A program made the position numbers and the translations under genes. A stretch of DNA of 47,764 nt from Rhizaria sp. SCN 62-66 (taxonomy: Eukaryota; Rhizaria, unplaced). The notes beneath the pieces are model-generated. The model searched no databases. It had not been told where the DNA came from and was given only the letters and a program-made list of their open reading frames with translations. This document shows, in pieces, positions 1 to 9,845 of this stretch. Where the stretch lies: NCBI GenBank assembly GCA_001724265.1, contig MEDY01000226.1:1-47764 (forward strand). Direction: 5' to 3'. Numbering within the stretch: position 1 is the first letter of the stretch; each line of letters begins with the position of its first letter.

Positions 1-847
1 AATATCAGAAACACAGTATATAATTCGAATTATATACTTGGTTCTTATTGTTTTCATAGAAAAAGAGAGTCTGTGTTCACAGGAAAACGAAGTGTGTATG
101 CACGAGAAACACCACCTTTAAATCGCGACCGGCAAAAGCTGTCGACTGGAATTTTATGCAGAATGTCGACGGTAACACGATACATTCAACAAGTTCTACT
201 ATCTCCTCGGCTTTTCATTTTTTTTTTTGTGTGAGACGTTTTTAAGAGACATACTGCTATCCTCAACATTGTATTTGTCTGTTTCTCCATTGAGACTGCT
301 GATCTGCCCCATGTCACGCCAGAAGTCGGGCTATCCGAGTCAATAGAAAGATAAAGGCGAAATCGAAATGATAATTACGGATTTAAGCACTTACAAAAGC
401 AAATCTTATGTATTATCTTACCACTGCTTTTTCACTGAGCGCGATTTCATTGCGCTACGCGACGCTTGCGCAAGCGATGATCATGAGGAGGGGTACGTTG
501 TGTGCGTGCTTCTTTCTATCACGTTCAAGTACAGTCTAATTTCAACGAACTTAAGTGTGATCTGGATCTAATAGTGAAACAACATTCAAATATACATATC
601 CACCACTTAATTTTCTACAAATTTTGTAATCAATGCTCGTTTTACGGAGATATTCAAGATAAGCATGATGCGGTGTGCGGCTTAACTTCTTCTTCCAGCT
701 CTCCGAGACGACGTATGCGGTCCCTTCATCCGGCGTTGTAAATAGCTTCTTCTGTAGCCATGCCAGGACCGTCGCCAGAGATATGCTTGTTTGCTCCACA
801 TTTTCTCATTGATCCAACTACTTTTCTTCTTTTCTATTCTGCAGCAA
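1..847 (+). promoter_or_regulatory. PLAC8 gene promoter, 5' leader exon and leader intron
   Basis: AT-rich DNA with no convincing protein gene. A donor GTACGT at 493-498 and an acceptor TTCTGCAG ending at 844, preceded by a pyrimidine-rich stretch, define a probable 352-bp intron in the 5' leader of the PLAC8 gene, leaving only CAA between the acceptor and the start codon at 848. The exon ending at 492 is open in one frame from an ATG at 368, but that frame does not join the PLAC8 frame, so it reads as untranslated leader with a possible upstream ORF. A T-run lies near 219-226. No tRNA or rRNA was seen. Confidence 0.5.
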
Positions 848-1611
848 ATGTCCCAGCCCACCCAGCAAGTACGTTTTCCCGCGACGACCCCCCTCCCCTC
901 GAAGGAGTTGAGGCGTGACTCATTGGCTCTGTGATCTCACCTCTATTTAATCTTAGGCGTGTATATATATCCTTCGATAATGAATTGCACGGGTTATATT
1001 ATCTCCTGAATATTGCTTTTGCTTCATATGAGACCATCTTTCGTGCCATTTCTGGGTTAGGTGCTTCCTTCCCCTTTCTTGTGCTTATCTTCCCTGTATC
1101 ATGTCTTCTTTCAATAATTTATCACCTTGCTCGCTTCTCTTTTGCTCAGGGTTACTACTCCATGCCCAACCAGCAGGGCCAGGGCCAGTATGAGCAGTAC
1201 GGCGCTCAGCCCACCTACGCTCCCACCACCGTGGTGATGATGGCCAACGGCGGCTCTGACCCCAACGCCGAGTGGAAGGTCATCATGACCGGCGGCCTCT
1301 TCGGCTGTTTCGACGACATCACCTCGGCCATTCTCGCTCTCTGCGTCCCCATCTGCCTCGCCGGCAGCAACCAGGCTAAGATTGGCGAAAATTGCTGCCT
1401 GTCGGCGATCTCGTATTGCTGCTGTGCTGGGTGCCAGCGCTCATCGGTCCAGAATGCTCTTGGCGTCGCTGACGCAGGTTGCATGATCAACTGCCTTATC
1501 CATTGCTGGTGCTCTTGCTGCGCGCTCGCCCAAGAGGCCCGCGCTCTCGACCGCTGGATCGCCGCCGGCAAGCCCGCGCCCGTTCCTGGCGCTGTCGTTG
1601 TCGCTGTCTAA
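848..1611 (+). CDS. PLAC8/cornifelin-family Cys-rich protein
   Basis: Two coding exons, 848-868 and 1150-1611, joined in phase 0 across an intron 869-1149 (donor GTACGT, acceptor TTGCTCAG); the product is 160 residues ending in TAA. The N-terminal 45 residues are Gln, Tyr, Pro and Gly rich, as in many PLAC8 proteins. The rest has the PLAC8 pattern: a tryptophan just before the domain (residue ~49), then a hydrophobic segment ending in CVPICLAG, a CC pair followed by a CCCAGC cluster, and a second Cys group CWCSCC before a short charged tail. Family members are small membrane-associated proteins, including plant cadmium-resistance/FW2.2 types and animal cornifelin. The substrate or role cannot be told from sequence. 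The start ATG follows the probable leader intron by three bases. Confidence 0.85.
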
Positions 1612-1996
1612 GCACCTTGCGTGTTGTTTGTTTCATCAGTAACAAGTTACGCTGTAGTCTACCTTTCTCGAAGACTAGCACTTCGGGCATTCTTTACAAG
1701 TTTCTCGCATCAGTCTGTCTCATCATGACAACAGTGTTCTAATATTCAGATAAGTACGCTATTACTACACCCAAACCATTGTCTCTCGCCTTTGTCTGAG
1801 TTCGGCGCCTTTTCGCCGGACACGACGAATACACATTTGCTCTAACATCTCTCAAAGCTGTCCTACGTCGCACAATTTTACACCAAAGTACATTTTTTAA
1901 ACACTCTTCGTTGTAAAACATTTGTTTATGGTATATTTTCTCTCGAATAGCTATATAACGTTCACATCGCATTTTAGACCGACTCATGGATCATGC
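1612..1996. other. Convergent intergenic spacer
   Basis: A 385-bp AT-rich spacer between the TAA of the PLAC8 gene and the TAA of the ABHD13-like gene on the other strand. It should contain both 3' untranslated regions and polyadenylation sites. No structured element or ORF of interest was seen. Confidence 0.6.
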
Positions 1997-2524
1997 TTAG
2001 GTCAAGTCATCCTCCTCATCTTCGTCATCGTCGCCGTCATCATCACTGTCACTGCCACTCTCGCCCCCTGCGCCCGCGTCTGCGCCAGTGTCCCGCGCGG
2101 CCGCCGCGGCAAACTCGGCCCAGGCGCGGAAGTACCGCGTGGGCTCCCGCTGCGCGCAGTCATAGTGCCCACCCTCCGGAAGATACAGCCACTGCGTGCG
2201 CGGCCGCCACACCAGCGCGCCGTCGCCGTCGCGCTCGCGGTCACTGCTCTGCGCACGGTCGCTGGCGGCGCCCACGGGGGCGTGGAAAACGCGGCCCTGG
2301 AGGCACGAATCGCGGGCTGCCAGCGCGAAGACCGGGGAGCCGCGCGCGAGCGCAGCCGCAGCGTCGCCACGAGCCTTCGCCTTCGCGCTCGCGCTCGCAC
2401 TCCCACTCAGAGCGTCCGCAGTAGCGGCGGCAGTGACGGTGGCCGCAACGGCACTTAGGAGCGCTGGAGGCACGGCCGCCGCAGCTGCAGTCACTCCGGC
2501 AGCCGCACCGGTATCAGCGCCCTG

Positions 2525-2555
<31 letters not shown>

Positions 2556-5364
2556 TGCAGGAGGGTTTGCTGAGTCAGCACGCTGCGGTGCGCGGGCCCC
2601 CACGCGCCAACCTCCTCGGCCCACACGAGCTCCGCCGGCGTGGCCAGCACACCGGCGCGCGGCGAGGTGCTTAGAGGGGTACTTAGCGGGGCACCTAGAC
2701 TGGCGCTGAGACACGGCGCGTCAAGCGGAGGCAGCGACACAGGCGGCAGCGACGCCCACGCAGCGCTGCCGCTGCTGTTGCCGTCGCTGCAGCCGGCGAC
2801 GCTGCAGTCAGCGCCAGCGCCGTCGGCGCCGCAGTGGACGCCGGGCAGGCCCGCGGCGACGGAGCCCCAGTGCCGCACGCGCGCCCACAACCCGCGCGCG
2901 CGCTGCCGCAGATGCTGCCGCCGCTGCTGCTGCTCCTGTGCATCGACAGCCGCCGTCTCGCTCTCATCCCGGCCGTGACTGCCGCCGTCTGTGCTGGCAC
3001 CGCGACTGAGCGTGTGTTTGCGCAGCGCCGCGAGCGCGCGCGGGCCGAGGCTGCCGCCGGCCTCGTGCCAGTGCGGCAGCGCGACGCGGCGCAGCGCGAG
3101 GCGGTGCGGGCACAGCAGCAGCAGCATGGCGGTCCACAGCGCAACCAGCAGCAGCCGCGGTAGCGAGAGCAGCGCGCGGAGGAGCCACACGCCCGCGCGG
3201 CACGCCTGCACCACGGCGGTAGGGCCGACAAGAACGCTCACAGGGGTCGCGGTAGCAGGCGCGGTTGCCGTGTCACGAGCGGGCCCTGTGGCGAGAGACC
3301 AGTAGTCGCGCTCAGCCGTCGCCACAGCGCACTCGACATCCTCAGTCTCAGTCTCAGAAGCGGCGTCTGCGGCGGCAGTGGCGGGCAGCGGCGCTACGAG
3401 GTTGACGCCGCTGAAGTCGGTCAAATGCTCCAGCCCAGCTGCGCGCGCGCGCTTACGCAGCACGCCCGCGAGAGTTAGCTTAGGACTCGCACCGGCATTT
3501 GCACCGGCATTCGCACCGGCATGAGTACTCGCGCTTGCACTCGCACTGTTTTCGTTGTTATTGTTCCCGGTGACGACTCCCGCAACAGGGACGAAGACGC
3601 GACGGCGCGCGCGCGCGAGGAGCCTGCGCATGTGCGCCACCGGCACCACGGCGTCGCGGCCGCCGCCGACGAGCAGCAGCGGCGCGGGAATCAGAGCGAC
3701 GCTGCGCGCGTGCGTCGGCCAGGGCGACCGCAGCAGCGCGGCAGCAAACACGACCTCAAAGCCCGCGCGCGCGCGCGCCAGCAGCCGGCCGCCGCACCCG
3801 CGGCCTCGGCCGCCGCCGGGGACGGCGGCGGGCGCGGCATCAAGCGGGGCCGGAAACAGCGCCGTGAGGGGCGGGACGAGCTCCTGCGCCATCGCAGCGA
3901 CGCCGGTAAAGGTGTTTTCGAGCACAACGCCCGCGATGGCGCCGTGCGCGAGCGGGTTCGCGGCCAGGTCCGCCGCCACGGCGCCGCCCAGGGAGACGCC
4001 GTGCAGCATCACGCGGCGCGGGTCGACGTCGCCGCGGGAGAGTACGTGCGCCAACGCAGAGAGCGCGTCGCGGCGCAGACCGGCGAAAGAGGGAGTGCCG
4101 GGCGCGGGCGCGGGCGTGAACGGGCCGGGGGGCGGCGCGCGCGAGTCGCCGTAGCCGCGGTACTCGACGGCGAGTACGTTGGCCTTTAGGCGCGCGTTGA
4201 GGGCTGCGTACAGTGGCAGCGAGAGGCCGATGTTGCCGGCGTTGCCGTGGAAGCAAACGATCGTCGGCACCGGCGCCGGGGCGCGTTCGGTTACAGACGC
4301 AAAGCCGCTCACACTGTCAGAGTTCGCGGATGCGTTGGCGTTGACGTGGTTGTTATGGTTGTTGGTGACGGAGTTGTTCGGGTTGAGCGGCGAGTGGATG
4401 AACCAGCACGCGAGCTCGATGCCGGGCTCGGGCCGCAGCGTCACGCGCTCAAACGACAGCCCCCACGCCAGCGGCGTGTTGAACGGGGCCGGGTTCGCGG
4501 ACACGGAGCGGTTGCCTCGGGGAGCGCCAGCCATAGGGTGGTACAACAGAGTGTCCTGCGTATGTCAGGCGAAATAGAAGTATATTTGTGTGAGTGAGAT
4601 GAGTTATGATGAAAGTCAATCCAATTTCAAGCTAAATTTAGCGATAGTGTTATTTGAATCGAATCATTTCAACATTGTAGCTATGATATTCCTTCGATTT
4701 TAAGATAAATGAAAGACATACCTGATGCACCCATGAGTAGGACAAGAGCGCTAAAACAGAGTACAGACCTGAAGAGAGGAGAGAGAAAGCAATACATTCA
4801 CAAAGCATATTAATGTGGTAAGTGAAAAACAAACAGACAGGTTCTCGTCAAAAATGCTTCAGTCTGACAAACACCGATAACACAACCGTGCGTCGAGTTA
4901 TGGCATTGTTTTTTTGTCCGGAGGGTTGTTGATATACAGAGTTGCAGCGCACGACAACAGCCTTAGAAAGGGAAAACAAGTAACATGAAACAATACATCC
5001 ATTACACATCACCCTTGTGGTGCTAGCAGTGCAGTCAGTTGCATCTTGCCTTCCGGCGCAGTATGCTATTCGAAGCATTGCTGCAAATATCTCATCTTCT
5101 CAACTGCGTCGCAACTCTGCACTGCAAACCAAGATAGTCACAAACCAGAGCACACCAACAAAAAAATAAATAGACACTAACGTATTATATACAATATCAA
5201 GGCTGCATTGAGATATACCGCAGTATTGCTGTGCTAAGGCGCGTACCGTGGCGGAGGATGGTGAACGGGGAGCCCCAGTGGAGGACGGCGCCGAGGTAGG
5301 CACCGGGCAGCAGGAGGTACTTGTGCGAGCGCACGTACCACGCCACCTTCTTCGACAGATCCAT
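1997..5364 (-). CDS. ABHD13/BEM46-type alpha/beta hydrolase
   Basis: Three exons on the minus strand: 5364-5247, 4768-4722 and 4555-1997; phases match at both junctions and give 907 residues. Intron donors are GTACGC and GTATGT. Exons 1 and 2 encode two hydrophobic segments (about residues 15-30 and 40-53), followed directly by QDTLLYHP, which matches the segment after the membrane anchor in ABHD13/BEM46. The oxyanion motif HGNAGN is at about 158-163, the nucleophile elbow GVSLGG at about 241-246 (Ser243), the acid Asp at about 356 in GGGRDAVVP, and the His at about 852 in LPEGGHYD. Human ABHD13 has about 337 residues; here a ~465-residue low-complexity insert lies between Asp and His, with a poly-Gln run and a strongly hydrophobic stretch near 511-536. 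The C-terminus is an acidic tail. The family is poorly characterised, with thioesterase or depalmitoylase-like activity suspected. Exons 1-2 are inferred from splice sites and homology. Confidence 0.85.
2522..2559. repeat. CTG/CAG microsatellite coding poly-Gln
   Basis: About twelve near-perfect trinucleotide units, read as CAG with some CAA on the minus strand. They encode the Gln run inside the large insert of the ABHD13-like hydrolase. Confidence 0.9.
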
Positions 5365-5920
5365 CGTCGCCGCGAGGTGGGCGCGCGGGACGAGCTGCGG
5401 TACGGGCGGGTGCGCGCTGGGGAGGCGGATGATATGACGAGAAAGAGTTTGGACGAGGGCGGTCGGGTCACAAAGAAATCAAGCCACAGAGGCGCGAAAA
5501 CGTGTCCTGTGAAAATGCAAAAGAAGATATAAGTATAAACCATCAATTATTACTAGGATCACCCGTATGATATCATATTAACGATCAGCACAAATATAGT
5601 TTACCTCCGAATTTAGGGTCACCGCCACGGCATCAAGCAACAACGGTTCATTGGTCCCAGCCGAAAGCTTGTGGTGACGTCCACTGTAAGTTGAATTTTC
5701 GGATATAGAAAATTGATTCGTGTATTTTTATACATGCACAGAGTGCTTTACTTGATAACATGCAGAGGTAGCCCCGTACCATGCGCGTAGCGACGATGAT
5801 ACTCGTTCAAATTTAGTGTTCTTTACAAGTGTCCACACAGGCTTCCCTCGCAATCCTCCTTCCCAACTTCACTTAATCAGAGCTCGCTTCGCTCCCATCG
5901 GATCCACACAGCAACAGCGC
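5365..5920 (-). promoter_or_regulatory. Upstream region of the ABHD13-like gene
   Basis: 556 bp between the start of the ABHD13-like gene and the end of the four-pass membrane gene, both on the minus strand. A donor-like GGAG/GTAAAC (5604-5603) and an acceptor TTTTCACAG ending at 5507 could remove a 98-bp leader intron. The DNA from 5506 to 5365 would then be leader; no ATG in the hydrolase frame lies upstream of 5364 before a TGA. The rest is AT-rich with no other gene seen. Confidence 0.4.
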
Positions 5921-6867
5921 TTAGACCTTGAGCTTGTACGAGTCGCCGGTGTATGCCCGCTGCTTGTTGGGAATGGCGGTGGCGTCGGCGCCCCCGGCGG
6001 CGGCGGCGGTGAGGGAGGCGCGGGCCTCGGCCTCGCGGTCCGCGGCCGCCTCCTCGGTGATGGGCAGCGCCGCATAGGCCGCCAGCGCGTCGGGGCTCGT
6101 CAGGATGCGCGCCAAATTCGCAACGTCGTCCAAGATGCGGCGCAGCTCCTGTGCATGCGCACAGCGAGCGAAGCAAAGAGAGCGAGTGCACGCACAGATA
6201 CAAGAACGGGTAGCAAAAAGGGGGTAGAGAGAGAAAGACATCAAGGTGAGCGCAGATAGAGCGATAGCAGCAACAGGAGATAGGTGACGCGTTTAAGTAG
6301 TTGGTGAGTAGAGAGACATGACGTGGGACGTACGGAGTAGAGCATGTAGGAGAGCATAAAGACACAGAAGTAGACCGCGACGTCGGCGATGACGGCGGCC
6401 TGGTAGACGCTCGCCTGCCAGCCCGCGAGCGCAGCGGCCGTGGGGGCCTCCTTGCCGATAAAGTGAAAGACGGCGCGCGACATGCCCCAGAAGAGCATGA
6501 CGCAGGCGAAAGCGGTGTAACACAGCACGGTCTGCAGCGCGAAGCCGTCGTCGGCCGAGTTGAAGCCGACACAGGCCAGGCCGAAGATGACGCCCAGCAC
6601 GCCCACGCCCGCATCGACGTAGCGGTGGGCAAGCACCAGGCACACGACCACGGAGAGCTGGAAGAAGAGCGCAATCTTCAGGCACAGGGCCAGGCGCTGG
6701 GGGCGCAGGAGGGCGCGGGGAATGTGGCGAAGGGATACGAAAGGGGGGTGAGAGCAGGTCGGGGCTAAATGAGGCGATATCGCGCTGATGGAGCAAGTTA
6801 GGAGACGTACCAAAGCCTTAGGACTGGGGGTCACCTGCACAGAGGCAGGACCATCCATCACACACAT
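5921..6867 (-). CDS. Four-pass membrane protein, family not recognised
   Basis: Three exons, 6867-6811, 6696-6334 and 6148-5921, all joined in phase 0; both donors are GTACGT and the acceptors are CCCCCAG and TGCACAG. The product is 215 residues from the ATG at 6867 (212 from the ATG at 6858). Four hydrophobic segments occur at about 20-45, 48-66, 70-95 and 117-140. They are followed by a charged, probably cytosolic tail that ends in QRAYTGDSYKLKV. The third loop holds GMSRAVFHFIGKE. No signal peptide or catalytic motif is visible. The topology would fit small vesicle or endomembrane tetraspanning proteins, but I do not recognise the family. It shares a 257-bp divergent promoter region with RFC4. 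Confidence 0.8.
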
Positions 6868-7124
6868 CTTTACGGTCGGTTAAACTCGTTTTAGAGATGT
6901 CAAAGAACCTCGTTTCCACCCCCCTTGCTCATCTCTTGCTTGCTCGCGGTCGACGGTTTGTGTCGGTTCGCAAAAATTGTCTGACCTGGCTCTCTCGTCG
7001 TTCCCGCCCAATGAAGAGCCCCAGATCACCCTTTCGTTCTCGGTTATGTTAACGTCAACATACATTTTATTGGCTGTCTCACATAGCTTTATTGTCTTTC
7101 TTGCTTATTTTGAAATTAGAAGCC
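6868..7124. promoter_or_regulatory. Divergent promoter between the membrane protein gene and RFC4
   Basis: 257 bp separate the two start codons, so the genes probably share a bidirectional promoter. It contains TTCCCGCC at 7001-7008 overlapping CCAAT at 7008-7012, and an inverted CCAAT box (ATTGG) at 7069-7073. TTCCCGCC fits the E2F/DP binding consensus that controls replication genes in animals and plants, which suits RFC4. The functional assignment is inference. Confidence 0.5.
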
Positions 7125-8325
7125 ATGTCCGTTTCCGAGAAGGCTGCCCGCGCCCGCGCTTCGATGCCGTGGGTCGAGAAGTAGTACGTCCAATCGCCAC
7201 CCCATCTTTCTCAGACGACCGTTGCATGAAACCTGAATGCAACACTGATGTAACAACATTTAAGACTAAAATTCTTTATGTTCCACAAATAACACAATTT
7301 ATGTTCTTTTAAACGATTGCATTTGTTGTGATATTCCTAGCCGCCCGCGCAAGCTGGACGACATCGCGCACCAGGACGAAGTGGTCGACGCGCTGCGCAA
7401 CACCCTCAACTCAGGCAACCTCCCGCACCTGCTCTTCTACGGCCCGCCCGGCACGGGCAAAACATCGACGATTCTGGCCGTGGCGCGCGAGCTCTTCGGG
7501 CCCGAACTTATGAAGTCGCGCGTTCTCGAGCTCAACGCCTCGCACGAGCGCGGTATCGACGTGATCCGTAACAAGGTCAAGACATTCGCGCAGATCGCCG
7601 TCTCGGCGCAGGAAACCGCGCCCGGGTATCCGTGCCCGCCGTACAAGATTATTGTGCTGGACGAGGCGGACTGCATGACCCGCGACGCGCAGTCTGCGCT
7701 GCGCCGCACGATGGAGAACTACACTAAGGTCACGCGCTTCTGCATCATCTGCAACTATGTCTCCCGCATCATCGACCCCATCACTTCGCGCTGCGCTAAG
7801 TTCCGCTACAAGCCGCTCGCGGGTGCGTCTTCCGCGGCGCGCCTGGAGGCCATCTGCGCGGCCGAGTCGCTGCCCGTCACGCCCTCGGCGCTGCCGCTGC
7901 TGCTCTCTGTCGCCGGCGGCGACATGCGCCGTGCCATCACGCTGCTGCAGACGGCGCACAAGCTCGTCCCCGCGGGCTCCGCGCTGGGTGAGGCCGAGGT
8001 CACCGAGGTCGCGGGCACGGTCCCGGCCGCCGTCGTCGACGCCCTGTGGGCCGCGTGCGCCGCGGGCTGCTCGCTGGGGGACATCCGCGCCGCGGTGTCC
8101 GCGGTGTGCGCCGCGGCCTACAGCGCCGACGCCGTGCTGCAGGCGCTGCTGCCGCGCGTGGCGGGCGCCGCGGACCTGGACGAGCCGGGCCGCGCGCAGG
8201 CCGCGGTCCGGCTGGCCGATGCGGAGCGTAAGCTGGTCGACGGTGCGGACGAGGCGCTGCAGATGACCGACGTGCTCACGGTCATCAGGCACGCGCGCGT
8301 TAAGGCCGCAGCCGCGACTGTGTGA
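7125..8325 (+). CDS. Replication factor C small subunit (human RFC4 / yeast Rfc2 type)
   Basis: Exons 7125-7183 and 7341-8325 around an intron with donor GTACGT and acceptor ATTCCTAG; the split Tyr codon rebuilds PWVEKYRP, the conserved N-terminus of RFC small subunits. Length is 347 residues, normal for the family. Walker A GPPGTGKTS starts near residue 54, Walker B/DEAD at about 127-130, and the arginine-finger SRC motif at about 169-171. The sequence matches RFC4 best, for example PELM.SRVLELNAS, TRFCIICNYVSRI and the C-terminal DGADEALQM. RFC4 is part of the heteropentameric clamp loader that opens and loads PCNA at primer-template junctions in the nucleus. Odd point: the nearly invariant LNASDERGI reads LNASHERGI, a Asp-to-His change at residue 88. 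The C-terminal third is Ala-rich, as in other genes here. Confidence 0.95.
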
Positions 8326-8815
8326 GCGCGCGAGGGCGAGCGCGAGCGCGGGCGCGGGCGAACGAGTCAGCGCTGTATCCTTCCGTAACTGGATGAGTCG
8401 AAGAGAGTCGAAGCTAGTCGAGTCAACACACACAAAAGGTCTTCGTTGAGAGATGAGGATTTGAACAAGAGGGCCAGGGACGTTCGCCGAGCGATCTTCG
8501 ATGATCGTGCATGGTCGATGCAGCGAATGTGAATATTTACAATAGTTCATCGTATTACAAAATACAAAACCAGGTTTAAGTTCACCTCAGGAAGTTGTTC
8601 TGCTTAAGCTGACGAGGCATTGTCACTATGTATTGAAGTTACTTGTGTTTGTTAATACAGGTGTGTCTTGTTAAAAAAAAGACGGCACTGACCATAGCTC
8701 ATCATGTATCATCCCGTCTTATCGCATCTCGTCACCGAGCGTTCACTGAAAGTGATCACGAGTCATTGCACTCAGTGCTGGTTGGTCGAGTGCCACAAGC
8801 GACGCAGCAGGGCGC
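8326..8815. other. Convergent intergenic spacer
   Basis: 490 bp between the stop of RFC4 and the stop of TMEM18 on the other strand. The first 45 bases continue as a GCG-rich run, then composition drops. I see only 3' untranslated sequence and no RNA gene. Confidence 0.6.
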
Positions 8816-9516
8816 TCAATCCTTCTTCTTCGCGACCCCGCTGCCCTCGCCTTTGCCCTTGCCGCCGCGCAGGCTCTGGCAGAGCGCGGCGACCAGGAAG
8901 CGGCCGGTCATGTGCAGCGTGACCAGGAACCCGACGACGATGGCGGGGAACGTGAAGAACACCAGCGCGAACAGACCGGGCGAGTCGAAGTGCTGGCGCG
9001 CGTCAAGCGGTGCCGTAACGGCGGCCAGTACGGCGTTGGCCTCGTCGTGCAGCAGGTACAGCGCGGCGATGGCGGCCAGCAGCGCGAGCTGCCCTCGGTA
9101 CGAGGCGCGGGTGCGCACCGCGAAAACCGCCAGCGTGATCCACAGGGTGTAGGCGAGCAGCATCGCGGGCGAGAAGTACGAGTCGGGCGACACGGCGGAG
9201 AAAACTTCGTTAGGCGTCTCAGAAAGCTATAGTGGCGCGGTTTGAAAAAAACAATAAGGCAAGAACGCGGTGAGTGAGACAGGAGTGTGGAGGCGCAAGG
9301 GAGTAGGCGTTTGGTCAAGAGGAGCTAGAGATATGGGGGTTTCTCCGAGCACAAGCTTAGCAAGTTAAACCGTGGACGTACCACACGGGCAAACTCTTCC
9401 TGGAGCTGCTCCTTGATCTGGGCCTGGGTCTCGGGGTCGCTGAGGTGTTTCTTGATCATCTCGACGACAGAGGCCTCAGCCTCGGGAGAGGTGTCGAGCG
9501 CGACAGCGGTGCTCAT
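8816..9516 (-). CDS. TMEM18-family nuclear-envelope membrane protein
   Basis: Exons 9516-9382 and 9226-8816, phase 0, donor GTACGT and acceptor ACTATAG; 181 residues ending in TGA. The N-terminal exon is hydrophilic and acidic, with a likely amphipathic helix. Exon 2 has three hydrophobic segments. The family hallmarks are present: an HDEANAV segment (NEAAA in human), then HFDSPGLF.LVFF.FP (human YFDSRGMF...FSAP), and a Lys-rich C-terminus ending KKKD. Human TMEM18 (140 residues) is a three-pass inner nuclear membrane protein; its basic tail has been linked to nuclear pore and DNA association. The open frame reads further upstream only through TTG, so the ATG at 9516 is taken as start. Confidence 0.88.
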
Positions 9517-9845
9517 GGTCAAACTGAGCTTCTAAGCGGCGCTATAAAGGGATTAGTCTTGAAAGCAGCAGTAGTATGCCAAGAGCTTAGAAAAAGTGTT
9601 GCTGTCGGACGCGTTGGCGTGGTCGGCAGAGCAAAGATACGATGACACGTCGTCATCTGCTGTCGCCAGTGGTTCGCAAAAAAATAGGACAGCGAAAGCT
9701 TGCGCAAAGTGGACGGAGAAGTCGACCGGTGTCCGTGATTATTTCGACGCACCATCGTTAACCAACTAAATCAGACGTATAAGATGATATTATCTCACGT
9801 ACACTATGCCATCCCAATATTTTCACTGTCATAGAGATCGTCCCC
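9517..9845. promoter_or_regulatory. Divergent promoter region
   Basis: 329 bp between the start of TMEM18 (minus) and the start of the 1,201-residue gene (plus). A TATAAA lies on the plus strand at 9543-9548, too far from the plus-strand start to interpret. On the minus strand GTACGT occurs at 9799-9794 and could be the donor of a TMEM18 leader intron ending near 9527-9535. Nothing else stands out. Confidence 0.35.

Noticed and set aside
551-799. A minus-strand open frame with AYVVSESWKKKL, briefly considered as part of a DUSP/USP domain
   Set aside because: It is short, low in GC and lies inside the likely leader intron of the PLAC8 gene; the similarity is too weak to call.
5066-5364. A separate 57-residue membrane protein (Tom7-like?) made of 5364-5247 plus 5121-5066
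   Set aside because: Splicing the same first exon to 4768-4722 and 4555 fits phase and restores the ABHD13 N-terminus, a far better explanation.
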